This document shows, one piece after another, positions 28,128-38,069 of a stretch of DNA of 64,000 nt (within the stretch, counting starts at the first letter, position 1; every line of letters starts with the position of its first letter). The notes under the pieces are model-generated. The model saw only the letters and a program-made list of their open reading frames with translations, did not search any database and was not told the origin of the DNA. The stretch is from TOLSYN sp963849065 (GTDB lineage: Bacteria > Acidobacteriota > Terriglobia > Terriglobales > Acidobacteriaceae): NCBI GenBank assembly GCA_963849065.1, contig CAWKFM010000004.1, positions 434,001-498,000 of the forward strand, given 5' to 3'. The position numbers and the translations under genes are program-made.

Positions 28128-28673
28128 ATGATCCATGCATGGCACGACATTACGCCGGGTGAACATATTCCGGGCGAGTTTAACGCGGTGATTGAGATTC
28201 CGTTTGGTTCGAGCGTGAAATACGAGCTGGACAAGAGCAGCGGGATGATCAAGCTGGACCGCATACTGTATTCGGCGGTGTACTATCCGGCCAACTACGG
28301 ATTCATTCCGCAGACGCTGGCGGAGGACGACGACCCGCTGGACGTGCTGGTGTTCTGCCAGGAGCCGGTGGTTCCGCTGACCATCATCCAGGCGCGGACG
28401 GTGGGGTTGATGACCATGATCGACGGCGGGAAAAAAGACCACAAGATCATCGCCGTGGCCAGCAAGGACCCGGAGTTCAACAGCTATACGGAGGCGGCGG
28501 GGATGCCTCCGCACCGGCTGATGATGCTGCGACGCTTCTTCCAGGACTACAAGCTGCTGGAAGGCAAAGCGGTGGAGGTGGACGAAGTGCAGCCGCCGCA
28601 GGATGCGTATCCGGTGATAGAGGCGGCGCTGGCCGCCTACAGCCATCAGCGGCGCAAAGGGTTTAAGAAGTAA
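28128..28673 (+). CDS. ppa: Inorganic pyrophosphatase
   Basis: A 181-residue soluble family I pyrophosphatase that hydrolyses pyrophosphate to drive biosynthesis. The signature DDDPLDVLVFC carries the metal-binding Asp residues; other family motifs are FNAVIEIPFGSSVKYELDK, YPANYGFIPQTL and the KxxK-type KKDHKI. Full length. A strong terminator follows at 28695. Confidence 0.96.
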   Translation: MIHAWHDITPGEHIPGEFNAVIEIPFGSSVKYELDKSSGMIKLDRILYSAVYYPANYGFIPQTLAEDDDPLDVLVFCQEPVVPLTIIQARTVGLMTMIDGGKKDHKIIAVASKDPEFNSYTEAAGMPPHRLMMLRRFFQDYKLLEGKAVEVDEVQPPQDAYPVIEAALAAYSHQRRKGFKK

Positions 28674-28694
28674 AGAAGCAATAGGTGGCGCGAG

Positions 28695-28721
28695 GGCGGC
28701 CCGGCGAACGGGCCGCCTTTT
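28695..28721 (+). terminator. Rho-independent terminator of ppa
   Basis: Perfect 9-bp stem GGCGGCCCG / CGGGCCGCC with a 5-base loop and a TTTT run, 22 bases after the ppa stop. Confidence 0.85.
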
Positions 28722-28855
28722 GGCGTGGCGGGCGCTCGGCGGGAATAAAGCGCGGGCCTGGGGCCTGGCCGGAAACATCGAGAAGAAGCCAGGAGCACGG
28801 GGCTTTTCCCTCAGCGGCTAAAGCCGCGTGAAAGAGCCGATTTATGGGGCCGCCT

Positions 28856-30484
28856 CTAGAACCAGGAGATCTTCTTCTTTTTAGGCGGCGCGCTGGAGTC
28901 GGCTTCCTGAGTCTTGTCGGATGCGGCTTTGGCGGATTTTTTGCCGGACTTTTGATCCGACTTTTTGCCGTTGGCGGATTTGGATTCGTCCGCTTTGCCC
29001 GGAGCTTGCTTAGCCTGAGCGGCCTTGCTCTTTTTCTTGGCGGCTTTGGCTTGGTCTTCCTGGTTCTGCGCTTGCTCCTCGGCGGCTTCTTTCTGCTTGA
29101 TCTTTTCCTGGTGCCGCAGCCTGGCTTCCTTTTTGGCCTCGCGTTTTTTCGCAGCCAGGTACTTGGAGCGCTCCTTGGGCGACATGTGGCTGATCTTCTC
29201 TTTTTCGGCGGCGGCGGCGGCTTCAGCGTCCTCGGCGGCCTTGCGGTCCGCGATGGCCTTCTGCTTGGCATCGACTTCGGCCTTGGCGGAGCCGAGTTCA
29301 GAGGTGCTGCCGACGATCGGGGCGTTCTTGTCCCCGCCGGCGATCACGATGGTCTTCTTCTTTCCCATGCCCAGTTTGCCGCGCACCTGCTTGGTCTGGG
29401 GACCGATGTCAGAGGCATAGATCAGCTTGGTCTGGTTGGGGCTGGCGCCGCTGTCGGTGTAGCCGGGCTTGATATCGATGTAAGCCTCTTCGCGCAGTTT
29501 GGTGAGGTAGGTGCGCAGGGCGGGCTGGATCTTCAGGGTGTAGATCTGGTCCTGGATCTGGTCGCGGATGCGGTCCAGCGACGGCGTTCCGGCTTCGATG
29601 CGGTCGTCCACGTGCAGGATGATGAAGCCCTGGCGGGTGTGGATGGGCTGGGTGAACTCGCCGGCTTTAAGGGCGAAGGCCTGATCCTCGAGTTGTTTGG
29701 CGAGATCGTTGCGCTTGAAGTAGCCGAGATCGCCGCCCTGATCGGCGGTGGAACCGTTGGATTCCTTGCGGGCAATCTCGTCGAATTTGGCGCCGTCCTT
29801 GAGCTGCTGATAGATCTGGTTGGCTTTGGCCTGGGCGGCGGCTACCTGATCGGTAGTGGGTTCCAGCGTCACTCCCTTGGGCGCGTTGGGGTCATTGGCG
29901 ATCAGAATTTCGCTGAGCCGGATGCGCTCGGGCTGGGCGATCTCCGACTGGTGGGCGTCGTAAAACTTTTGAATTTCGTCCTTCGTGATCTGGATGCGGG
30001 AGCCGACCTCGGAGCCGATCACCTTCTGGGTGAGGATGCCGTTCTTGGTGTTCTGCTTGAAGTCCTCCCAGGAGATGCCCTGGGACTCGGCCATCTTCTG
30101 CAGGTCCTCCATGGAGGTGGCCTTCATCTGCTTGCGCAGCTCGTCGAGGCGCTTGACCAGCTCGGCGTCGGCGGAGATTCCCAGCTCGGCGGCCTTTTGC
30201 AGAAGCAGCTGCTGGTCGATGAGATCGCGGAGGGAGTTGGCCTGACGCTGGTCGATTTGGTCCTGCGTGAGGCTCTGCTGCTTACTGTCCTGCGCGGATT
30301 GCTCCTCGTTGTGGCGCAGGTCGGCACGCGTAATGATCGCGTTATTGACGCGCGCGACGATTTCCTCGACAACGGTGTCCTGCTGAGCGCCGGTGTCTTG
30401 CTGAGCAACGGCGGAGTCTTGCTCGGCAAGGACAGGCACGGCCAAGGAACAGAGTACGATCAGCGACAAAGCCAACTTCTTCAT
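28856..30484 (-). CDS. SurA-like periplasmic peptidyl-prolyl isomerase/chaperone
   Basis: A 542-residue exported foldase. The start at 30484 gives a signal peptide (MKKLALSLIVLCSLAVPVLA). A SurA-type chaperone helix region (about 25-195) is followed by a parvulin/rotamase domain (about 205-330) with RLSEILIANDPNA, ELKDGAKFDEIARKESNGST and GEFTQPIHTRQGFIILHVDDR. The last 150 residues are Lys/Ala/Glu-rich and low in complexity, an unusual tail for SurA. Its client is probably outer-membrane protein. The gene ends in KKKISWF. Confidence 0.87.
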   Translation of the reverse strand: MKKLALSLIVLCSLAVPVLAEQDSAVAQQDTGAQQDTVVEEIVARVNNAIITRADLRHNEEQSAQDSKQQSLTQDQIDQRQANSLRDLIDQQLLLQKAAELGISADAELVKRLDELRKQMKATSMEDLQKMAESQGISWEDFKQNTKNGILTQKVIGSEVGSRIQITKDEIQKFYDAHQSEIAQPERIRLSEILIANDPNAPKGVTLEPTTDQVAAAQAKANQIYQQLKDGAKFDEIARKESNGSTADQGGDLGYFKRNDLAKQLEDQAFALKAGEFTQPIHTRQGFIILHVDDRIEAGTPSLDRIRDQIQDQIYTLKIQPALRTYLTKLREEAYIDIKPGYTDSGASPNQTKLIYASDIGPQTKQVRGKLGMGKKKTIVIAGGDKNAPIVGSTSELGSAKAEVDAKQKAIADRKAAEDAEAAAAAEKEKISHMSPKERSKYLAAKKREAKKEARLRHQEKIKQKEAAEEQAQNQEDQAKAAKKKSKAAQAKQAPGKADESKSANGKKSDQKSGKKSAKAASDKTQEADSSAPPKKKKISWF

Positions 30485-30684
30485 TGAGGTCCAGGGTGCA
30501 TAGCGATTCCGGCCGCCGAAAAGGACGGACGGAACGCCGCATTCAGTTTGACGATACCAAGAGTCTATTGTACCTCCCGGCAACCCGGCGAACCAGCAGC
30601 AGCCGGGTTTGCCAAGCAGGAATAGCGTAGCGGCCAGAAACGCGGGCAAAGCTGGATTGGCGGCGCCGGCGTCCGGCGGCCGTT

Positions 30685-32721
30685 TTACCAGACATGGCAG
30701 GCGTTGGGCGAGACCATGGCGTCCCCGCTCTTGCAGCCGAATGCTTCGGCGAACCCAGACGAGTTCTGTACCGTGCCGACGACGCGAAACCTGCCGGGCG
30801 AGTGCGGATCGGTGAGCGCCAGTTCACGGGCGCGCTGGGGGGTGACGTTTTCGCACCACAGTTGGGCAAAGCCGATGAAAAAGCGCTGCCCGGTGGTGAA
30901 GCCGTCCACCTTCCGGTCGAGTTGGCCGTCGGCCTGCTTGCTCATGGCCATGTAGGCCAGCTTGAGGCCGCCGTTGTCGGCCGTGTTTTCGCCCAGCGTC
31001 AATTTACCGTTGAGGTGAACATCGCCCTTGTCGTCTTTGACCGGGACGAAATTGGAGTACTCGTCGGCTATGCAATCGGCCCGCTTCTCAAACTCGGCTC
31101 CATCGTTCGGTCCCCACCAGTTGGCGAAGTTTCCGTCGCTGTCGAACTTGCGGCCCTGGTCGTCAAAGCCATGGGTGAGTTCGTGTCCGATGACCACGCC
31201 GATGCCGCCGTAATTCACCGCCTCATCCACGTTGGTGCTGAAGAACGGCGGCTGCAGGATACCGGCGGGAAAGTTGATGTTGTTCTCGCTTCCGTCGTAG
31301 TAGGCATTGACCGTCGGAGGCGTCATGTTCCACTCGGATTTATCCACCGGCTTGCCCAGCTTGGCCAGGTCGCGCTTTTCTTCAAAGACGGCGGCGGCGC
31401 GCACGTTGCCCACGAGATCGTCTTGCTTGATGACGACCTTGCTGTAGTCCTTCCACTTTGCAGGATAGCCAACCTTGTTGCTCACCTTTTTGAGCTTGGC
31501 CTCGGCGGCTTGTTTGGTCTCCGGGCTCATCCAATCCAGGCTTTGAATATCGTTGCCCATCGCATCTTCAATGGCGGCCACGAGGACGTCCATGCGCTTT
31601 TTGGCCTCTTTGGGGTAAGCCCTGGCGATGTAGAGCGGACCGAGCGCCTCGCCCAGACTGCTGTCGGTGAGCGCGGTGCAACGCTTCCAGCGGGGCGACA
31701 GCTCCTTCTGTCCGGAGAGATAGTTGCCCTGGAACGCAAAGTTTTCGTCCACCAACGGCTTGGACAAAAGCGGGGCCAAGCCTTTGATGACCCTCCAGCG
31801 CAAATAGGTCTTCCAAGTGTCGAGCGGCTCGGAGGCCAGCAGTGCGCTGAGCTTCTGGAAAAACTCCGGGTTGGCCACGTTCAGCGAATCGAACTTCGAG
31901 GCGCCCACCAGCCGGAAGTAGCGGGGGAAATCGATCTCCGGCGCCTGGGTTTGCAAGTCGGCGACGGTCATCTTGTGATCGCGGTTTTTCGGATCGCGGC
32001 GCGCTACCTTATCCATGGAAGCTTCGGCGATGCTGGTCTCAAGAGCCAGAATGGCGTTGGCGTCCTGCTGCGCCTGTTGGGTCGTCTCCCCGGCGAGCGC
32101 CAGCATTTTCTGGATGTGCTCCAGATATTTGCCGCGGACTTCCACCATTTTTGCGTCCTGCTTCAGGTAGTAGTCACGGTCGGCCAGAGTCAGTCCGCCC
32201 TGGTCGAGGTGAGCAATGTTGAGGGTCGAGTTGTGCAGATCGGGTCCCGAACCGAAGTTGAAGGCCGGGCTCAGTCCGTTGGCCTGCATCTGGGCCATCA
32301 CGTCCAGAATCTGCCGCCGGTCCTTGATCTTGTCAATCTTGTGCAACCAGGGCTCGATGGGCTGAATGCCTTTGGCATCGATGGTTGTTTCATCCATGCA
32401 GGCGGCGTAGAAGGTGCCAACCTTTTTTTTAATCGCGGTGTGGCTGCCCGGCTTGGCGGCGTCTTCCAGTATGGAGCGCAGCAGGTAGAGGTTGTATTCG
32501 CGCAGTTCGTCGAAGCGTCCGTAGCGCGATTTGTCGGCCGGAATGGGATGCGAGGCCCGCCATCCGCCGCAAGCGTACTGGTAGAAATCCTGGCAGGGAT
32601 CGGCCTTCAAATCCATTGCCGACTGGTCAAAGCTGGCCGGCGCGGGAGGCGCTGCCTGTGCCAGCGCGGTGCCGCATGTAAGCAGCGCGGCGAAAACAAC
32701 CATCGAATTGAGAAATCGCAT
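30685..32721 (-). CDS. M13-family zinc metallopeptidase (neprilysin/PepO-like)
   Basis: A 678-residue exported endopeptidase of the neprilysin clan. The ATG at 32721 has GAGGTAGG eight bases upstream and a signal peptide (MRFLNSMVVFAALLTCGTALA). The zinc motif is VIGHELTHGFDD and the third ligand is in GENTADNGGL; NAYYDGSENNINFPAG holds the conserved substrate-binding stretch. The protein ends in CHVW in place of the usual CxVW. It is likely to cut peptides in the periplasm or outside. Full length for the family. Confidence 0.95.
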   Translation of the reverse strand: MRFLNSMVVFAALLTCGTALAQAAPPAPASFDQSAMDLKADPCQDFYQYACGGWRASHPIPADKSRYGRFDELREYNLYLLRSILEDAAKPGSHTAIKKKVGTFYAACMDETTIDAKGIQPIEPWLHKIDKIKDRRQILDVMAQMQANGLSPAFNFGSGPDLHNSTLNIAHLDQGGLTLADRDYYLKQDAKMVEVRGKYLEHIQKMLALAGETTQQAQQDANAILALETSIAEASMDKVARRDPKNRDHKMTVADLQTQAPEIDFPRYFRLVGASKFDSLNVANPEFFQKLSALLASEPLDTWKTYLRWRVIKGLAPLLSKPLVDENFAFQGNYLSGQKELSPRWKRCTALTDSSLGEALGPLYIARAYPKEAKKRMDVLVAAIEDAMGNDIQSLDWMSPETKQAAEAKLKKVSNKVGYPAKWKDYSKVVIKQDDLVGNVRAAAVFEEKRDLAKLGKPVDKSEWNMTPPTVNAYYDGSENNINFPAGILQPPFFSTNVDEAVNYGGIGVVIGHELTHGFDDQGRKFDSDGNFANWWGPNDGAEFEKRADCIADEYSNFVPVKDDKGDVHLNGKLTLGENTADNGGLKLAYMAMSKQADGQLDRKVDGFTTGQRFFIGFAQLWCENVTPQRARELALTDPHSPGRFRVVGTVQNSSGFAEAFGCKSGDAMVSPNACHVW

Positions 32722-32877
32722 TGAACCTACCTCAGATGTGGACACCCACGGGCGTATGCGCGATCCGTTGACAGGAGCAGGACTGGCCCCGTACTCTGCT
32801 GCTCATCTCCCAGGGCCTGCGGCCGGCCCAATGGCAAGCTGCAGGACTCAACATTTCGCTTTCGTGTGAAGGATACT

Positions 32878-34080
32878 ATGGATCGATATCGCGTTCTGTC
32901 TCTTGACGGCGGTGGCAGTTGGGCATTGATTCAAGTGAAGGCACTGATGGAACTGTACGGGCCGGATGCGCTGGGCCGGGAGGTTCTGCGGGATTTCAAT
33001 CTGGTTGCGGCCAACTCGGGCGGAAGCATTGTGCTGGGATGCCTGCTGGAGAATTTCACTCTTGCCCGGATTCTCGCCTTCTTCAACGATGAGGCGCAGA
33101 GGAAGGCAATCTTCTCGCCTACCAAGTCAGTCGGAGACCACGTTCTGCACGACCTGACGGGGCTTGGTCCGAAGTACGACACGAAGAACAAGCTTCCGGC
33201 CCTGCAAAAAGTTTTGGTCGTTACGGGAGATCAGCCTCTGGCCACGGCCGTGGCGGGCATTCGGCGAGCCAGCGCCGATGCGGATCTGCACGCGTTGATG
33301 ATCGGATTCGACTATGACCGCAACCGCGCGGTGTTTTTCCGCTCGGCGGCGGCGAGCGGGCCGGAGTGGGGCGAGGGTTCGCGCGCCGATGTCACGGTGG
33401 CACAGGCCATCCACGCCTCAACCAACGCGCCGGTCAACTATTTCGACGCGCCGGCAAGCTTCCCCGGCGATGATGGGAGGTACTGGGATGGAGCGATCTC
33501 GGGTTGCAACAACCCGGTGCTGGCCGCGGTAACGGAGGCGATTGTGCTGGGTCAGGCGCCGGTTAATCTTGCGGTGCTCAGCATCGGGACGGCGACTGTC
33601 GCCCTGCCCGGGCCGGAACCGGGAGAGCAGCCGTCGGCATTCCTGCGGGAGCTCATAAAGCCGGGAATCAAGAACGATATCGAAAAGCTTGCGACTTCGA
33701 TCCTGGATGATCCTCCCGATGCCGCTTCGTTCCTGGCGCATGTAGTTACGGGCGGCGGAGCTGGATTGAACTTGCCGGATGCCGACAGCCGGGTGGTGCG
33801 CATGAATCCGCTGATCAGCCCGGTGAAGAAGTCCGTGAACGGCCAGCAGGTGTGGGCTGCACCGGGCGCGATGGATGAGACCCAGTTCAAATACCTGGCG
33901 AACCTGGAGATGGATGCGGTGGAACAGGCACAGGTGGACGCGATCTCCGAGTACTCCGAGCTATGGCTGAAGGATCAGGCTCTGAACCAGCCGATACGCA
34001 TGAATGGAGACACGCTGAAATGCGAGCTGGGGCAGAATAGTTTTGGGGCAGCCAGGGCGGCCTGGAATGCAATCCAATAG
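32878..34080 (+). CDS. Patatin-like phospholipase/acyl hydrolase
   Basis: A 400-residue cytosolic lipid hydrolase fold. The start ATG at 32878 has GAAGGA upstream; an in-frame GTG at 32866 is also possible. The oxyanion loop is SLDGGGSWAL and the dyad Asp is in YWDGAISGC. The nucleophile elbow reads ANSGGS, with Asn in the first position instead of the common Gly (GxSxG), which still leaves Ser-x-Gly. Substrate is not evident. Neighbours give no hint. Confidence 0.85.
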   Translation: MDRYRVLSLDGGGSWALIQVKALMELYGPDALGREVLRDFNLVAANSGGSIVLGCLLENFTLARILAFFNDEAQRKAIFSPTKSVGDHVLHDLTGLGPKYDTKNKLPALQKVLVVTGDQPLATAVAGIRRASADADLHALMIGFDYDRNRAVFFRSAAASGPEWGEGSRADVTVAQAIHASTNAPVNYFDAPASFPGDDGRYWDGAISGCNNPVLAAVTEAIVLGQAPVNLAVLSIGTATVALPGPEPGEQPSAFLRELIKPGIKNDIEKLATSILDDPPDAASFLAHVVTGGGAGLNLPDADSRVVRMNPLISPVKKSVNGQQVWAAPGAMDETQFKYLANLEMDAVEQAQVDAISEYSELWLKDQALNQPIRMNGDTLKCELGQNSFGAARAAWNAIQ

Positions 34081-34155
34081 CGGGGAAGGCTGGCGGGCGC
34101 GCATCGAATGGAAAGCCGATGCCCGCGAGGTTCGCGGCCGGCATGGAGAAGCGCG

Positions 34156-35082
34156 ATGAAGGCAGTGGTGCTGCATGAGTATGGCGGTCCTGAGGTGCTG
34201 CAGTATGAAGACAACGTAGCCGATCCGCAGGTGAGCGGAGATACGGTGCTGATTGCGGCGGCTGCTACGAGCGTGAATCCGATTGACTGGAAGGTTCGTT
34301 CGGGGGTAAGGCAGAAGGATTTCCCGTTGACCTTCCCCGCCATTCTTGGCCGCGATGTGAGTGGCGTGGTGCACACAGTAGGCGCGAATGTGAGGAACTT
34401 CAAACCTGGCGACCGCGTACTCGCGCTGACCAACGCGGCCTATGCCGAGCTGGTGGCCGTGCCCGATTCGGAGGTGACGCATCTGCCCGATGGGGTGGAC
34501 CTGGTGGATGCCGCGGCGATTCCGCTGGTTTGCCTGACGGGAGACCAACTGGTGCGCCATGCGGCGAAGTTGCAAAAGGGGCAGACGATCCTGGTAACGG
34601 GAGCGGTGGGCAGCGTGGGTCGCGCTGCGGTGCATACGGCGAAGAAGATAGGGGCACAGGTGATTGCGGGAGTTCGCAAGCGGCAAATTGAAAGCGCTCG
34701 CTCTCTGGGTGTCTCCGGCGTGGTGGCAATTGACGACGACGAATCGATTGCGAAGCTCAGCGATTTGGACGCGATTGCCGATACGGTTGGCGGCGAAGTG
34801 GCAGTGAAGTTGATCGCCAAGGTAATGCCGGGGGGAGCTTTTGGGTATGCAACCGTACTACCGGAAGGCACCGCGGCGTTGTACCCCGCGGTAAAGATCA
34901 CGCGCGTGTTTGCCCAGCCCGATCCCTCCAAGGTACGTGAATTCGCCGATGATGTGCGCGACGGCAAGTTCGTTTTGCCGATCGGCCGCCGGCTTGCTCT
35001 GCGCGATGCGGCGGAGGCCCAGGTGCTGGCGGAAAAGGGCGGGATCGGAAAAATCATCCTGCTGGCGCCCGGTCCTCAGTAG
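34156..35082 (+). CDS. Quinone oxidoreductase-like (MDR family, NADPH-dependent)
   Basis: A 308-residue zinc-independent medium-chain reductase. It starts MKAVVLHEYGGPEVLQYED after GGAGAAG. The N-terminal GroES-like domain (1-125) lacks structural-zinc Cys. The Rossmann fold has the motif ILVTGAVGSVGRAAVHTAKKIGA near residue 145. Such enzymes reduce quinones or enones. The next gene starts 47 bases after its stop on the same strand, so the two may form an operon. Confidence 0.87.
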   Translation: MKAVVLHEYGGPEVLQYEDNVADPQVSGDTVLIAAAATSVNPIDWKVRSGVRQKDFPLTFPAILGRDVSGVVHTVGANVRNFKPGDRVLALTNAAYAELVAVPDSEVTHLPDGVDLVDAAAIPLVCLTGDQLVRHAAKLQKGQTILVTGAVGSVGRAAVHTAKKIGAQVIAGVRKRQIESARSLGVSGVVAIDDDESIAKLSDLDAIADTVGGEVAVKLIAKVMPGGAFGYATVLPEGTAALYPAVKITRVFAQPDPSKVREFADDVRDGKFVLPIGRRLALRDAAEAQVLAEKGGIGKIILLAPGPQ

Positions 35083-35128
35083 AATTCATTCGAGAGCGTT
35101 CGTTCGCGCGTTCCGAGGCCCGGCTGCT

Positions 35129-36295
35129 ATGACGAAAGACTGGAAAACCCGGCTGATCCATTCCAATGGGAACGCTCCCGAAGGCTTTGAGTCGCTGGTG
35201 CCGCCGGTCTATCGCGGCTCAACCGTCGTTTTTCGGAACAGCTCTTCGACACGCTCGGGGTGGAATCAGGAAGAGGTGGGCTACTCCTACGGTTTGCACG
35301 GCACACCCACTACCGTGGAGCTGGCGGCGCGTATTGCGGAGCTGGAAGGCGGCACGCGTACTCTGCTGGTTCCGAGCGGACTGGCGGCGATCGGCCTGGT
35401 GGACTTGGCTTTTCTGTCCGCCGGAAGCCATGTGCTCATCCCGGAGAACGTCTACGACCCAAACCGCGTACTGGCCGTAAAGTTGCTAAGCCGCTTCGGC
35501 ATCGAGGCTTCGTTCTATCCGCCAGAGATTGGCGGTGGTATCGCCGAGCACTGCCGCCCCAATACTCACCTGGTGTGGACCGAGAGCCCGGGCTCGATCA
35601 CCATGGAGGTGCAGGACGTTCCTGCTATCTGCGCGGCCGCGCATGAGCGCGGCATCCCGGTGGCGCTCGACAATACCTGGTCGGCGGGTGTGCTGTTCCA
35701 GGCCTTTGATCACGGCGTGGACGTCTCGGTGCAGGCGGCGACGAAATACCTTGGCGGTCACAGTGACCTGCTGCTGGGCTCGGTTACGGTGCGCGACCCG
35801 GCCCAGCTGGACCGGCTTGGCGACGTGCGGGCGTGGCTAGGGCTGGCGGTCTCTCCTGATGACTGTAGCCTGGCACTGCGCGGAATGACGACACTGGCGG
35901 TACGGTTGGCACACGTGGAACGGTCGGCGCTGGAGATTGCACGCTGGCTGGCCACCCGGCCCGAGGTGCAGACGGTGCTGCATCCGGCACTCGAGTCCTG
36001 CCCCGGACATGATCACTGGAAGCGAGATTTCACGGGTTCGTCGGGCTTGTTCTCGCTGGTGTTAAAGCCGGAGTTCAGCGGCAGGCAGACAAGGGGCTTC
36101 GTGGACGCGCTGGAGCTGTTCAAAATCGGTTACAGCTGGGGCGGGGTAGCCAGCCTGGCTTTGGCCTACGACATGAGCCGGGTGCGCAGCCGCACCGATT
36201 ACGGCGATCGCCTGGTGCGGCTGAGCATCGGACTGGAGAGCACAACGGACCTGATCGCCGACCTCGACCGGGGCCTGCGGGCGATGCAGGGCTGA
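35129..36295 (+). CDS. metC: Cystathionine beta-lyase-like PLP enzyme
   Basis: A 388-residue trans-sulfuration enzyme of the Cys/Met-metabolism family. The PLP lysine is in QAATKYLGGHSDLLLGS. Other motifs are YSYGLHGTPTTVELAARIAELEGG, LVPSGLAAI, VWTESPGSITMEVQD and VALDNTWSAGV. The pattern matches cystathionine beta-lyase (MetC) better than gamma-synthase, but substrate specificity between family members cannot be fixed by eye. Start ATG at 35129; it follows the quinone reductase. Confidence 0.87.
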   Translation: MTKDWKTRLIHSNGNAPEGFESLVPPVYRGSTVVFRNSSSTRSGWNQEEVGYSYGLHGTPTTVELAARIAELEGGTRTLLVPSGLAAIGLVDLAFLSAGSHVLIPENVYDPNRVLAVKLLSRFGIEASFYPPEIGGGIAEHCRPNTHLVWTESPGSITMEVQDVPAICAAAHERGIPVALDNTWSAGVLFQAFDHGVDVSVQAATKYLGGHSDLLLGSVTVRDPAQLDRLGDVRAWLGLAVSPDDCSLALRGMTTLAVRLAHVERSALEIARWLATRPEVQTVLHPALESCPGHDHWKRDFTGSSGLFSLVLKPEFSGRQTRGFVDALELFKIGYSWGGVASLALAYDMSRVRSRTDYGDRLVRLSIGLESTTDLIADLDRGLRAMQG

Positions 36296-36373
36296 GATTG
36301 TCTGGGGCTCCAACGCTTGCGAAAATCGCCTGGCAAGACGCTTCGCGATGGGATCTTCATAGATCGATACTCA

Positions 36374-37117
36374 TCAATATCCGGCAAAGTCCTCAGTTCG
36401 GATGTCGTCCTCGTCCACGCCGGCAGCCACCAGCATCTTCTTCATGCCGGCGACCATGGCGGGAGGCCCGGCACTGTAATAGATTGGTCCCTGCAGCGCG
36501 CTCAGATGTCTCGTCAACATCTCTTTACAGATCAAACCCGTTTCCCCTTTCCAATCCGTTTGAGATTGCCCCACATCGGTCATGGTGCATATCAACTGGA
36601 AATTAGGGTTGCTGTTTTCCAGCCTCTGGAGAGTTTCGAGAAAAGCTGCGTCCTCGGGTCTCCGGTTGGAATAGAAGAGGTGCAGTTTGTGTGGAAGACG
36701 ATCGTGGTCGGCTTGCCGCACGATGCTGAGAAAAGGAGTGATCCCTATGCCACCGGCCAGGAACACGGCCGCCTTGGCCGGGTTCTTATGCAGCGTGAAA
36801 GATCCTGTCGCTGGGCCGATCCTCACCTCGGTACCCAGAGGGACTTTCTTGAGCGAGCGCTTAAACGCCGTATCGCGCATGCGGGTGGTGAACATCAACT
36901 GGTTTTCGAACGGAGAACTGGCGAGGGAAAAAGTGCGTGTGTTCCCCTCCGAGTCAGTTTCCGGAGGATCGGACAAAGTAAAGTCCGCCGCCTGCCCGGG
37001 AATGAATGCAAAGTGCGATGGCTTTTCGAAGTGGAAGGCCATCGTACCTTCCGCAACCTGGGCTCGGCTCAACAACCTGGAAACGTAATCGGCAATCGGA
37101 ATTTCGTTGGCGGCCAT
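36374..37117 (-). CDS. FAD/NAD(P)-binding oxidoreductase (ferredoxin reductase type)
   Basis: A 247-residue flavin reductase. The FAD-binding barrel contains RTFSLASSP and the NAD(P) domain contains FLAGGIGITPFLSIVRQA; both are typical of ferredoxin-NADP reductase-type modules. It lacks a [2Fe-2S] or heme domain, so it needs a separate electron partner. The C-terminal aromatic is Tyr (EDFAGY), usual for NADPH discrimination. The gene is convergent with the MetC-like gene; about 250 bases without a clear gene lie between its start and the upstream hydrolase. Confidence 0.9.
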   Translation of the reverse strand: MAANEIPIADYVSRLLSRAQVAEGTMAFHFEKPSHFAFIPGQAADFTLSDPPETDSEGNTRTFSLASSPFENQLMFTTRMRDTAFKRSLKKVPLGTEVRIGPATGSFTLHKNPAKAAVFLAGGIGITPFLSIVRQADHDRLPHKLHLFYSNRRPEDAAFLETLQRLENSNPNFQLICTMTDVGQSQTDWKGETGLICKEMLTRHLSALQGPIYYSAGPPAMVAGMKKMLVAAGVDEDDIRTEDFAGY

Positions 37118-37367
37118 ACTGTTCCTTCGTCTCGCATATCAACCTTGAGCATCCGCTGCTCCAGCCACTCAGGATATCGATTAAGAGTGAAATGTTGCGT
37201 CTCTCGTATCTTCTGACGGTGGCGTCCACGATTGTGGTTGTCCGCGGGCTGGATGTGGCTTGTGATCGTTTATCTGATCGGGATGAAAACGGCACAAACC
37301 GGGAACTTGGCACTCGCTGCGCCACACGTGCATTTCCGATCCAGGACCGATGTCGGCTTCTCTGAGA

Positions 37368-37985
37368 TTAGTGGATCATGACGATCGGCCTCCCTGGACG
37401 ATCACCCCCCCGGTCTCTCAAGATGCGCTCCATCTCGATGATCGCAGACACAACATCGTCATTGCCGAGATCGGCTGCGACGATGGACGATAAAGCCTCC
37501 TTATGCTTGTCCGTGTCGTGCGTCAGCCAAGGGAGGTCATGCGCTCGGGCCAGTTGTGGCCAGTTGGCGGTTCGTCCCTTGATGACCTCGTCCAGCGAAG
37601 AATAGATGGCAAGCCGGCGAGTCATCCTTTGCGACAATGCCACACCGTCGGCCCAGGTCGGCGAACTGATACAGGTTACGTGCAGATCGTCGCGCCCGCT
37701 TTCCTGGAGTCTGGCCGCCAACAGTCCGCCAAGGCTGATGCCAATTACCGCGGACCCGGTGGGAATTTCGAGATTACGGAGACCTTCAAGGGAAGCCTCT
37801 GCGGTGACCGCTGGATCGCCATGCAGAAGCGCAGGCCGAACGAACCGAGTCCGCGGAAACCTGCCGCGCAACAATTCCTCCAACTGGAGGACGGAGCCTC
37901 CGGGACTGCCTCCTTTGCCATGAAAAAGAAAGATGTTTTCCGGGTGCGCGCTGTGCATGGTTGGCCTCGGGTTGTGAATCCTCAT
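37368..37985 (-). CDS. Alpha/beta hydrolase
   Basis: A 205-residue small hydrolase. The nucleophile elbow is GISLGGLLA and the oxyanion region is FLFHGKGGSPGGS. Candidate acid and His lie in the stretch YSSLDEVIKG and LTHDTDKHKEA. The start ATG follows GGAG. Substrate unknown; the protein resembles small esterase/dienelactone-type hydrolases but no closer class is visible. Confidence 0.8.
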   Translation of the reverse strand: MRIHNPRPTMHSAHPENIFLFHGKGGSPGGSVLQLEELLRGRFPRTRFVRPALLHGDPAVTAEASLEGLRNLEIPTGSAVIGISLGGLLAARLQESGRDDLHVTCISSPTWADGVALSQRMTRRLAIYSSLDEVIKGRTANWPQLARAHDLPWLTHDTDKHKEALSSIVAADLGNDDVVSAIIEMERILRDRGGDRPGRPIVMIH

Positions 37986-38069
37986 TTATCTCCGCTCCTA
38001 ATTTAACGCCACTTATCCGTTGCAGACAGACCCGCCGGCGCCATCTCCAACGTTGGGGGGCTAACCACC

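Noticed and set aside
30694..32724. Very long open frame on the plus strand (676 codons)
   Set aside because: It is the antisense of the M13 peptidase gene, whose zinc motifs are clear. GC-rich codon use opens the complementary frame.
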